Assembly (NCBI GenBank): GCA_963579025.1
Contig: CAUZFZ010000302.1
Coordinates: forward strand, 1-6,110
DNA: 6,110 nucleotides
From: CAUZFZ01 sp963579025
Lineage (GTDB): Bacteria; Planctomycetota; Planctomycetia; Planctomycetales; Planctomycetaceae
Direction of reading: 5' to 3'
The position numbers were made by a program, and so were the translations under genes. Of the stretch, positions 1 to 6,110 are shown one piece after another (the first letter of the stretch is position 1; every line of letters starts with the position of its first letter). The notes under the pieces were generated by a model. It was given only the letters and a program-made list of their open reading frames with translations, was not told the DNA's origin and ran no database searches.

Positions 1-3000
1 TTCCGTTCAGAAATCAGGATCGCAAAGGACGCCGCTTTCTCCAAGACCACTTCAACTCACGGCAAAAGCCGAAGAACTCCAACTCACAACTCCCACGTGT
101 TGTCGCCTCAGAGAGATCACACCCGTTTGATCGAGGTCGAGCATTTTGTGCCGGGAGAACTGGGCGAGGTACCGAATTCCGGATTCGACTTGTATATCAA
201 CGTCGATGACGGGCTTCGATACGACTGGCCTAAGCATCTCAAGCCCAGCGTCTGTTGGATCATCGACACGCATATTGATTTCGATTGGTCGCTCAAGAAG
301 GCGCGGAACTTTGACTTTGTTTTCGCTGCACAGCGAGACGGTGCCGCGGCCCTCAGGCACGCCGGGATCGCATCGGCGAAGTGGTTGCCTTTGGCCTGCG
401 ATCCTGAGCTGCACCGACCACATGATGTTGAGCATGCGTTCGATGTGGCTTTCGTCGGGAACGTGTTTCCCGGTCCACGGTTGGAGCTGATCGAATCTAT
501 TCGGCGCAAGTTTGATCGCACGTTTGTGGGGAATGCGTATCGCGACGAAATGGCCCGCGTTTACTCGGCGTCGCGCATTGTCTTTAACCGCAGCGTTGTC
601 AATGACGTCAACATGCGAGTGTTTGAAGCCATTGCATGCGGTTCGCTGCTCGTGACGAATGACCTTGCTGAGAATGGGCAGAGCGAGCTGTTTGAGAGCG
701 GTACGCACGTTGTAACGTACCACGACTCTGACGAGTTGATTGATCGAATTCGCTACTTCCTCACGCACTCTGAGGAACGCCAGAGAATTGCCCGAGCCGG
801 GCGAGCCCGTGTGCTATCAGAGCACACGTATCTTCACCGGATGGTCGATCTTCTTCGGTCGGTTGAACGAGGCCTGCAGAGACGGACACTTGCGCTTTCG
901 TCGATTGACCCGTCACCCGAGCAATTGCCTCCACATGCATCCGTGTGTCTTATCTCGTGGAAGAGGCCGGACAATGTACGCACCATTGTTGAACACCTCC
1001 GAGTGCACCCTCGGATCGACGACATCGTCGTGTGGAACAACAATCCTGACGCGCCGCTCGTGATTGAAGGCGACGACGTGACGGTCATCAACAGCTCGAA
1101 GAATGTCGTGACGTACGGTCGATTTCTGGCGACGAAACACGCCCGCCACGACATCATCTACACGCAGGACGACGACTGTATCGTCGGCAACATCGATCAT
1201 CTCTTCGAGACGTTCGACCTGGACTCCTCGTCAATTGCACATGGTCTCAAGCTTGGCCACTTGATGCAGAATTCGGGGAATCTGTTTGGCTGCGGTCACG
1301 TGGCATTGCTTGGCTGGGGCTCCGTGTTTGATCGCCGCTGGTGCAGTGCAATCGACAAGTACATTGAGGTCTATGGTGAGGATGAGCTGCTGCGTCGGAA
1401 GGCTGACCGGATCTTCACGCTGCTGCTGGAACGGCGGCATCGCTCCATTCCGGCCGTTGTGACCGACTTGCCCGGAGCCAGTGGCCCAGAGTCTCTTTCA
1501 GTGCGATCAGATCATGAATCCTTGACCGCAGAGGCAATCTCCCGAGTCATGACAATTCAAAACCAGAGCACCATTCCGGCTCACAGTGGAGATTCGCAAT
1601 CAACACCAACTGAATTCAGAGGCGGCAAAGACACGAGCTACTTTGACTTCGCCCGACCGGAGCTGCTCTCTCTGATTCCTGACACTGCGACAAAGGTACT
1701 GGACGTCGGATGCGGCGCGGGTCGGCTGGGCGAAGCGCTCCGTTCGCGGCAGACAGTCGAAGTCTGGGGGATCGAGCGAGAGCCCGACGTTGCGGAAATC
1801 GCCCGGCAACGACTCGACCACGTGATTACGGCAGACGCCGACTCAGAGCTTTCCGAGCTGAAAGACGCGAGATTCGACGTCATCGTCTGCGGCGACGTGC
1901 TTGAACATTTGCGTCATCCACGGGCCTTCCTGACGCGATGTCGAGCGTGGTTGTCGGCCACTGGGCGAATCGTAGCGAGTATCCCCAACGTTCGTCATCA
2001 CACAATCATTGCCGGTTTGCTTGATGGTAACTGGACGTACGAAGCGGCCGGACTCCTTGATGACGATCACGTCCGATTTTTCACACGCCGTGAGATAGAG
2101 AAACTTTTATTCCGGGCCGGATTCGAGATTGAACGCATCGGCTTTGTGCCCGGTGAAGGGTATGCCGAGTGGCAACAGGCAGGATCGCCCGGTGAGATTG
2201 ATGTCGGTTCCTTCACGCTGAATGGAATGAGCCGGGAGGAAGCTGAAGAGTTTCACGCGTACCAGTATCTCGTGTGTGCGATACCTCGACGCCGAGTGAG
2301 TAATCAAGAGCTTGCACTCAGCTCCCTCCAGTCTGCGTTTCCATGGCCCGAGCGGAGACCGACGGTTCCGATTCCGAGCGAAGAAACGGGCTGGTTTGCT
2401 GACGGACCGCGTGAAATGCTGGCCGCCGAACTCAGTAATACAACGACTGTCGTGCTTGAGCTCGGAGCGTGGCTCGGGATGTCGACGCGGTTCATCGCCG
2501 ATCATGCACCGGGCGCCCGCGTCATAACCGTCGATCACTGGAAAGGCAGCCCGGAACATCAGGCCAAGCCGCAGTGGAGCCGAATGTTGCCGACACTGTA
2601 CGAGACGTTTCTGGCAATGAGTTGGGACTATCGCAACCGGATCATTCCCGTGCGCCAGACCACTCAGGAGGGGCTTCGTACGGTCGCCGCATCCGGCGCT
2701 CGTCCCGATGTGATCTTCCTTGATGCTGATCACGCGCCCGAGTCCGTTGCCGCTGACATTTCGCTGGCCCGTAAACTGTTCCCGGCCGCTGTGTTGATTG
2801 GCGACGACTACGACGATCCCGGTGTCGCTGGGGCCGTTGACGCCTTTGCCGCTCAACACGGCACGCGAGTGCGCACAGCTGGTTCAAAGTGGAGAGCCTG
2901 GCGCATCGAGGCTCCAAAGCCTGCCGACACAATCACAGAGTCCCCGACGGCCGATGCTGTCACATCAATCGTCATCGTGACCCACAACCAGGTCTCCTAT

Positions 3001-5424
3001 ACGCGACAATGCATCTCCAGCATCCGCCACTTCACGGATGAACCCGTTGAGCTCATTGTGGTCGACAACGGATCGACTGATGGAACTATCGGGTATCTCG
3101 ATTCGCTGGCTAACGTTCAGGTCATTGCCAATGCGGAGAACCGTGGCTTCCCAGCAGCAGCGAATCAGGGAATAAAAACAGCGACCGGCGGGCAAATTCT
3201 TCTATTGAACAACGACACGATCGTTTGTACCGGGTGGTTGCGTCGGATGCTGAATGCTCTGCAGTCGGACGGGCGCATTGGTCTCGTCGGTCCGTGTTCC
3301 AATGCCGTCAGCGGAAAGCAACAGATTCAAGTCACGTACGACCGACTGTCGTGCCTTGACGGGTTTGCGTGGGAATGGGGCAAGCGCAATCACGCGAGCA
3401 TCGAGCAGTCGGATCGCCTGGTCGGCTTCTGTCTCCTGATACGGCGCCAGCTCATCGACCAAATCGGCGTGCTCGACGAACAGTTCGGCATTGGTTGTTT
3501 CGAAGACGACGATTACTGCCGCCGGGCTATGGAAGCCGGTTTTCGCGTCGTGATCGCTCGCGACGCGTTCGTTCACCATTTTGGCAGTGTGACATTCCGC
3601 GCTTTGGAGATCGACTTCGCGCAGGTGATGAAGTCGAGCCAGCAGAAGTTCGAGCAGAAGTGGAGTGAAGCGAATCCGCCGCTGAGTGAGTCGACACAGC
3701 GAAACGACGCAGCGTCTCCGAACCCACAGCAACACGATGAGGGCCACTCTGGCGTGAAGGCCCCTGAACCCAACGACCTCACGGTGACCTTATCTGAAGA
3801 CGGTGGTCTGCTCCTCACGGAACGGCGCGTTCACCTCTCACTCTGCATGATTGTCCGCGACAACGAATCAACGATTCGTCCCTGCCTCGAGAGTATTCGC
3901 CCCTGGGTCGACGAGATTGTCATTGTCGACACCGGTTCGAAAGACCGGACTCCAGATATCTGCCGCGAATTTGGTGCGCACATCTACTACTTTCCGTGGT
4001 GCGACGACTTCTCGGCCGCGCGTAATGAGTCGCTCAAGTATGCAACTGGCGCGTGGATCTTCTGGATGGACTCGGACGACACGATTCCTGAGGAGTGCGG
4101 CCGGGGGTTGCGCAAACTCGCCTTCAGCGAGCATGCTGCTGAAACCTTTGGCTATGTCATGCAGGTCCACTGTCCTGGAGATGGCGACTACGACATGACG
4201 GTCGTGGATCACGTCAAACTGTTTCGCAACAACAAGGGACTCGCGTTCGAAGGCCGGATTCACGAGCAGATCATTCCACCAATCAGACGAGCTGGCGGGC
4301 TTGTTGAATTTACCGAACTGTTCGTTGTGCATTCCGGGTCAGACCGCACTGAGGAAGGCCGCCAGCGAAAGCTGGAACGTGACTACCGGATTCTGCACGC
4401 GGAACTCGAAGATCAGCCGGACCATCCGTTCGTCCTGTTCAACCTCGGCATGACGTACGCTGATGCTGAGCGTCACGCAGAGGCTATTGAGTTCCTCAGA
4501 AAATGTATCGAGGTCTCGCAACCTGAGGAGTCGCATCTGCGCAAGGCGTATGCGCTCCTCATCAGCTCCTGCTCCCGATCAGGGAACAACGACGAAGCCA
4601 AATCGATCTGCGAGACTGCTCTGCGTCTATTCTCTGACGACAAGGAATTACTGTTTCGCAGCGCATTGCTGCTTCACGAACTCGGTCAATTCGACGAGGC
4701 CATTGAGGGCTACATGCGAGTTCTGGAAGAGCGTGAAGATCGGCATTTCACCAGCGTCGACACAGGAATCGGCGGATACAAGGCGCGGCACAATCTTGCA
4801 GTCGTTTACGATGAAAGTGGCCAGGCCGAGGAGGCCATCAAACAATGGAATCGTGTGCTTTCTGAAGTACCGGGGTACCCACCTGCTGTCAAAGGATTGG
4901 CGGACCTGTTGATGCGGTGTGACAAGATCCCCGATCTGCAGTCCCTGATTCATGCTCAGCAGCAGGATGACCAGTCTTCCCCGCTCGGATGCTACTTGCG
5001 AGCGCGACTCGCCGAACATCAGGGAGAGTTGAATCAGGCAGTTTCATTCATCGAGGCGGGTCGAGAGAGCTTCCCGGAAGATCTTGATCTGCTGCAGGAA
5101 CAGACGCGTCTGCTGTTTGAGCGATTTGGTCCCGACCGCGCGTTTTCGGCACTTCACGAACTCGTTGCAAGGTCTCCGGAAGATGCCGCCGCCTGGCATA
5201 ATTTGGGCACGGCGGCCTTTCAAAAGCAGGACTGGGCAGATGCGGAATCGGCATACCGCAAGTCACTTGAAATCAGACCCCAACACGCGGCCACGTGGCT
5301 GCAGTTGGGTTGGACGCTGCAACGAGCGGGTGACGAGAAGCTCGCTTTGGACACTTGGAAAACGGGCCTTTCCATGTACCCGGGTGACCCCGATTTGGCC
5401 GAAGCGTTGGCCAGTCAGTCCTGA
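1..5424 (+). CDS. Giant multidomain glycosyltransferase/methyltransferase with C-terminal TPRs (5' partial)
   Basis: One uninterrupted frame encodes at least 1775 residues from a GTG at 97 and 1807 from base 1. Domain order is CgeB-like GT, GT2/GT64-like GT, Methyltransf_23-like and Methyltransf_24-like methyltransferases, WbbL-like GT2, SunS-like GT2 and a TPR array; each is described separately below. I extend the call to base 1 because the frame has no stop upstream of 97, the GTG at 97 has no Shine-Dalgarno (the preceding bases are AC-rich), and CgeB-type proteins normally carry a further N-terminal Rossmann portion that is missing here. The real start is therefore probably left of the window. 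No signal peptide or membrane segment is visible, so the protein is probably cytoplasmic. Family knowledge supports sequential sugar transfer and methylation in surface glycan or glycoprotein synthesis; donors, acceptor and methylated positions are unknown. All catalytic motifs look intact and there is no frameshift inside the window. Confidence 0.93.
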   Translation, partial: FRSEIRIAKDAAFSKTTSTHGKSRRTPTHNSHVLSPQRDHTRLIEVEHFVPGELGEVPNSGFDLYINVDDGLRYDWPKHLKPSVCWIIDTHIDFDWSLKKARNFDFVFAAQRDGAAALRHAGIASAKWLPLACDPELHRPHDVEHAFDVAFVGNVFPGPRLELIESIRRKFDRTFVGNAYRDEMARVYSASRIVFNRSVVNDVNMRVFEAIACGSLLVTNDLAENGQSELFESGTHVVTYHDSDELIDRIRYFLTHSEERQRIARAGRARVLSEHTYLHRMVDLLRSVERGLQRRTLALSSIDPSPEQLPPHASVCLISWKRPDNVRTIVEHLRVHPRIDDIVVWNNNPDAPLVIEGDDVTVINSSKNVVTYGRFLATKHARHDIIYTQDDDCIVGNIDHLFETFDLDSSSIAHGLKLGHLMQNSGNLFGCGHVALLGWGSVFDRRWCSAIDKYIEVYGEDELLRRKADRIFTLLLERRHRSIPAVVTDLPGASGPESLSVRSDHESLTAEAISRVMTIQNQSTIPAHSGDSQSTPTEFRGGKDTSYFDFARPELLSLIPDTATKVLDVGCGAGRLGEALRSRQTVEVWGIEREPDVAEIARQRLDHVITADADSELSELKDARFDVIVCGDVLEHLRHPRAFLTRCRAWLSATGRIVASIPNVRHHTIIAGLLDGNWTYEAAGLLDDDHVRFFTRREIEKLLFRAGFEIERIGFVPGEGYAEWQQAGSPGEIDVGSFTLNGMSREEAEEFHAYQYLVCAIPRRRVSNQELALSSLQSAFPWPERRPTVPIPSEETGWFADGPREMLAAELSNTTTVVLELGAWLGMSTRFIADHAPGARVITVDHWKGSPEHQAKPQWSRMLPTLYETFLAMSWDYRNRIIPVRQTTQEGLRTVAASGARPDVIFLDADHAPESVAADISLARKLFPAAVLIGDDYDDPGVAGAVDAFAAQHGTRVRTAGSKWRAWRIEAPKPADTITESPTADAVTSIVIVTHNQVSYTRQCISSIRHFTDEPVELIVVDNGSTDGTIGYLDSLANVQVIANAENRGFPAAANQGIKTATGGQILLLNNDTIVCTGWLRRMLNALQSDGRIGLVGPCSNAVSGKQQIQVTYDRLSCLDGFAWEWGKRNHASIEQSDRLVGFCLLIRRQLIDQIGVLDEQFGIGCFEDDDYCRRAMEAGFRVVIARDAFVHHFGSVTFRALEIDFAQVMKSSQQKFEQKWSEANPPLSESTQRNDAASPNPQQHDEGHSGVKAPEPNDLTVTLSEDGGLLLTERRVHLSLCMIVRDNESTIRPCLESIRPWVDEIVIVDTGSKDRTPDICREFGAHIYYFPWCDDFSAARNESLKYATGAWIFWMDSDDTIPEECGRGLRKLAFSEHAAETFGYVMQVHCPGDGDYDMTVVDHVKLFRNNKGLAFEGRIHEQIIPPIRRAGGLVEFTELFVVHSGSDRTEEGRQRKLERDYRILHAELEDQPDHPFVLFNLGMTYADAERHAEAIEFLRKCIEVSQPEESHLRKAYALLISSCSRSGNNDEAKSICETALRLFSDDKELLFRSALLLHELGQFDEAIEGYMRVLEEREDRHFTSVDTGIGGYKARHNLAVVYDESGQAEEAIKQWNRVLSEVPGYPPAVKGLADLLMRCDKIPDLQSLIHAQQQDDQSSPLGCYLRARLAEHQGELNQAVSFIEAGRESFPEDLDLLQEQTRLLFERFGPDRAFSALHELVARSPEDAAAWHNLGTAAFQKQDWADAESAYRKSLEIRPQHAATWLQLGWTLQRAGDEKLALDTWKTGLSMYPGDPDLAEALASQS
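97..861 (+). other. Module 1: CgeB-like glycosyltransferase domain (GT4-type, Glyco_trans_1_2)
   Basis: Residues about 1-255 resemble the CgeB/spore-maturation-type glycosyltransferases. Visible landmarks are DLYINVDDG (31-39), WIIDTH (54-59), FDFVFAAQRDGA (72-83), the DVAFVGNVFPGPR stretch (116-128), FNRSVVNDVNMRVFEA (163-178) and CGSLLVTND (181-189). The last two form the nucleotide-sugar-binding C-terminal half of a GT-B fold, with Glu177 at the usual position of the conserved acidic residue. Such enzymes are expected to move a sugar from a nucleotide donor; the donor cannot be told. The first Rossmann half is short in this window, consistent with the true N terminus lying upstream. Confidence 0.82.
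934..1551 (+). other. Module 2: GT2/GT64-like glycosyltransferase domain
   Basis: Residues about 280-485 begin with an ASVCLISWKRPDN strand (from 281), the form seen at the start of GT-A glycosyltransferases, then IVVWNNN, and a metal-binding DXD-type motif QDDD at 357-360. The later ALLGWGSVF segment and the ADRIFTLLLERRH segment resemble the acceptor side of exostosin-like (GT64) or small GT2 domains. I infer a metal-dependent sugar transferase. The family is less certain than for the other modules; GT2 and GT64 are hard to separate by eye. A polar Ser/Thr/Gln-rich linker (about 486-512) joins it to the first methyltransferase. Confidence 0.7.
1633..2286 (+). other. Module 3: class I SAM-dependent methyltransferase domain (Methyltransf_23-like)
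   Basis: Residues about 513-730 contain a textbook SAM-binding motif I, VLDVGCGAG (534-542), an acidic residue at the end of strand 2 (GIEREPD), and the motif IV/post-motif stretch FDVIVCGDVLEHLRHP (from 593), followed by GRIVASIPNVRH and DDDHVRFFTRREIEKLLFRAGF. This pattern belongs to the UbiG/Methyltransf_23 group that is common in glycan and lipopolysaccharide clusters. Expected chemistry is transfer of a methyl group from S-adenosylmethionine to a small molecule or sugar; O-methylation of a sugar is an inference from its glycosyltransferase neighbours. Confidence 0.88.
2386..2910 (+). other. Module 4: second class I methyltransferase domain (Methyltransf_24/CmcI-like)
   Basis: Residues about 764-938 carry a different SAM-binding motif from module 3: VVLELGAWLG (785-794), then VITVDHW, the strand VIFLDADH (872-879), and IGDDYDDPGV (from 901). 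The LDADH plus GDD(Y) pattern is typical of Methyltransf_24 and cephalosporin CmcI-type O-methyltransferases, where the acidic residues and His lie near a metal/catalytic site. The two methyltransferases are therefore not a tandem duplication but distinct families, suggesting two separate methylation steps. The substrate is unknown. Confidence 0.83.
2959..3651 (+). other. Module 5: GT2 glycosyltransferase domain, WbbL/rhamnosyltransferase-like
   Basis: Residues about 955-1185 start with TSIVIVTHNQ (956-965), followed by VVDNGSTDGT (nucleotide binding, 988-997), the ENRGFPAAANQG stretch (1014-1025) and the NNDT form of the DXD motif (1038-1041). The acceptor/catalytic region has FEDDDYCRR (1135-1143) and HHFGS (1160-1164). 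This set is the signature of the GT2 subgroup that includes WbbL-type rhamnosyltransferases and many surface-polysaccharide enzymes. Rhamnose as donor is only a family-based possibility. A disordered-looking Pro/Ser/Asn/Gln-rich linker of about 58 residues (1186-1243) follows, probably separating this enzyme block from the SunS-like/TPR block. Confidence 0.9.
3826..4416 (+). other. Module 6: SunS-like GT2 glycosyltransferase domain
   Basis: Residues about 1244-1440 show HLSLCMIVRDNE (from 1246), VDTGSKDRT (1277-1285), FPWCDDFSAARNESL (from 1299), WMDSDD (1323-1328, DXD-type metal site) and FEGRIHEQI (1384-1392). This combination is characteristic of GT2 domains related to the SunS peptide S-glycosyltransferase and of the many bacterial 'TPR domain glycosyltransferases', in which the catalytic domain is directly followed by TPRs as here. 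The SunS relationship allows a protein or peptide acceptor, but most relatives have no known substrate, so this remains a possibility only. Confidence 0.9.
4423..5394 (+). repeat. C-terminal TPR array of the giant protein (about 8-9 helical repeats)
   Basis: Residues about 1443-1766 break into helix-turn-helix units of about 34 residues with TPR consensus positions. Clear copies begin near 1443 (LFNLGMTYADAERHAEAIEFL), 1515 (LLLHELGQFDEAIEGY), about 1563 (HNLAVVYDESGQAEEAIKQW), 1697 (AWHNLGTAAFQKQDWADAESAY) and 1731 (WLQLGWTLQRAGDEKLALDTW). The last two are exactly 34 residues apart. Units between about 1596 and 1696 are more diverged. TPRs bind protein partners or acceptor proteins, as in O-GlcNAc transferase; here they may hold the acceptor or tether the enzyme to other glycosylation proteins. 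Confidence 0.9.
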
Positions 5425-6041
5425 AATAACCAGATTTTACGGGTGGATACGGTTGCCTGGTCATACTGGAGAGAAGTCGTCAATCCAGTGAGCCGATGTT
5501 TTCCCGTCGTTCCAGGGAAGGCCGGCGGAGTGTCAATCGCGACGGCTGCTTGGCGGACAGTCCTGATTCCAACTCTGAGAAGGAAGAACAAGGATTTGAT
5601 ACGGACAAACTGAAAACTGCTTGATCGCACCTGTTGGTCTCGCTAGGGTCGCGTATGCACAGACGGATATGCTCCCTTGATCATCCTGAGGACGACTCGA
5701 TACGATCCAACCCGTCGGTTTAGTGTGATACAAGCGATCTCAAGATGTAATTTGGACTGGGCTTTGGCTCAAGTGGATGCGGCCCGAACGTAAACTTTCA
5801 ATTCGGTTGTGCTGTGCAGTGATTCGCGGTTTTGGACTGCAGCGGCAGCGTTGACGAATACCACTCCACGCCCGGAGCGCAAGTCAGACTCAATTGGACT
5901 ACTTCGCCATATCCACTCCAATAGCCATCATCGCGCCGCTTCGGTAATAACTGCCTGCCTCTCATCAAAACCATGGATAAACTCTGACCGTCACGGTTCC
6001 TGGGGAGGACATTTGGATCCTGCCCGGATGTAGACAGAAAA
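5425..6041. other. Long intergenic region with no recognisable gene
   Basis: About 617 bases follow the TGA of the giant gene. Frames here are short (up to about 100 codons on the minus strand) and their translations show no domain motif, no hydrophobic pattern and no ribosome binding site. No tRNA arm, rRNA segment, CRISPR repeat, transposase remnant or convincing intrinsic terminator is visible. A weak imperfect stem (GCCGGCG near 5522 with CGCGACGGC near 5538) lacks a T-tract. The region may hold the promoter and 5' leader of the gene that starts at 6076, but no promoter stands out. Confidence 0.6.
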
Positions 6042-6081
6042 GGCCATGCTTCACTTCTTCTCAAGGAGGTGAAACATGGCC
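6042..6081 (+). promoter_or_regulatory. Hairpin burying the Shine-Dalgarno and start codon of the next gene
   Basis: Bases 6042-6059 pair with 6064-6081 around a CTCA loop: 17 of 18 positions pair in the plus-strand RNA (15 Watson-Crick, 2 G-U), with a single C-A mismatch (6049/6074). The 3' arm contains the whole ATG at 6076 and nearly all of the perfect anti-16S sequence AAGGAGGTGA (6063-6072). Six bases separate GGAGG from the ATG, which is ideal spacing. A stem this strong should block initiation until it is opened, for example by a ribosome on the leader frame 6045-6071, a protein, an antisense RNA or temperature. On the minus strand the same inverted repeat is followed by TTTTCTGTCT and could be a terminator; that RNA has two C-A mismatches in place of the G-U pairs and so folds less well. 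Confidence 0.6.
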
Positions 6082-6110
6082 GGAGTGCCGACACAAGAGC
6101 CGACTGCACG
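6076..6110 (+). CDS. Start of a downstream gene, product unknown (3' partial)
   Basis: An ATG at 6076 follows a perfect Shine-Dalgarno at 6063-6072 and opens a frame, MAGVPTQEPTA, that runs without a stop to the window edge. Only eleven complete codons are visible, too few to recognise a product. It has the same orientation as the giant gene but is separated from it by about 650 bases, so it probably has its own promoter. The start is the best-supported initiation site in the window by ribosome-binding-site quality. The main doubt is that the same bases could instead form a minus-strand terminator. Confidence 0.55.
   Translation, partial: MAGVPTQEPTA

Noticed and set aside
52..768. Minus-strand frame of 238 codons opposite the CgeB-like module
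   Set aside because: It lies entirely inside a plus-strand region with clear glycosyltransferase motifs, and its translation shows no family motif. Long antisense frames are expected opposite a well-coded gene of this composition.
2107..2859. Minus-strand frame of 250 codons opposite the methyltransferase modules
   Set aside because: Antisense shadow of a well-supported coding frame; the translation is Arg- and Gly-rich with no recognisable domain or ribosome binding site.
3202..3747. Minus-strand frame of 181 codons opposite the WbbL-like module
   Set aside because: Antisense shadow; the plus frame carries the NNDT and FEDDDY motifs here and the minus translation has no supporting feature.
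5505..5550. Short stems just after the giant gene as a terminator (TTCCC/GGGAA and GCCGGCG/CGCGACGGC)
   Set aside because: The stems are short or bulged with loops of nine or more bases, and neither is followed by a T-tract.
5676..5751. Promoter-like boxes (TTGATC with TACGAT; TGTAAT near 5746)
   Set aside because: Each matches the sigma-70 consensus only partly, and the best -10-like box lacks a -35 at the right spacing; no transcript evidence supports them.
5752..5900. Three copies of TTGGACT (5752, 5832, 5894) as possible regulator sites
   Set aside because: The copies are irregularly spaced (80 and 62 bases), not palindromic, and a triple seven-base word in about 650 bases is not rare enough to claim.
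5809..6033. Plus-strand frame of 74 codons after the giant gene
   Set aside because: It has a non-ATG start without a Shine-Dalgarno and a Ser/Arg/His-rich translation resembling no family; most likely chance.
5798..6109. Minus-strand frame of 103 codons in the intergenic region
   Set aside because: No ribosome binding site, domain or protein-like hydrophobic pattern is visible. It runs through the hairpin and overlaps the well-supported plus-strand start at 6076.

Overview
The window is almost entirely one very large forward reading frame, open from base 1 to a TGA at 5422-5424. It is followed by about 650 bases with no recognisable gene, and the start of a second forward gene lies at the extreme right end. 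The organism is bacterial. Giant glycosyltransferase/methyltransferase/TPR fusions, a mid-50s GC content (estimated by eye) and sparse gene packing would suit a planctomycete or another bacterium with large multidomain surface-glycan enzymes. This is an inference from protein style; no rRNA or other taxonomic marker is present.

Layout. Residues below are numbered from the GTG at 97; add 32 to count from the first in-frame codon of the window. The giant protein reads as a chain of catalytic modules: (1) a CgeB-like family 4-type glycosyltransferase, about residues 1-255; (2) a GT2/GT64-like glycosyltransferase with a QDDD motif, about 280-485; (3) a class I SAM methyltransferase of the Methyltransf_23/UbiG type, about 513-730; (4) a second, unrelated class I methyltransferase resembling Methyltransf_24/CmcI, about 764-938; (5) a WbbL/rhamnosyltransferase-like GT2 domain, about 955-1185; (6) a SunS-like GT2 domain, about 1244-1440; (7) a TPR array, about 1443-1766. 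The diagnostic motifs of all six enzyme modules are present, so this looks like a functional megaenzyme. Its N terminus lies left of the window. The natural reading is a single-polypeptide machine that adds and methylates several sugars on one glycan or glycoprotein, with the TPRs as acceptor or partner scaffold. Substrates cannot be read from the sequence.

Right end. A perfect ten-base Shine-Dalgarno (6063-6072) stands six bases ahead of an ATG at 6076. Both are buried in the 3' arm of a near-perfect 18-position hairpin (6042-6081). A nine-codon leader frame (6045-6071) runs through the hairpin and stops inside the Shine-Dalgarno. This is the most unexpected small-scale structure in the window and suggests translational control of the next gene. 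A terminator for a gene arriving from the right on the minus strand is the main alternative.
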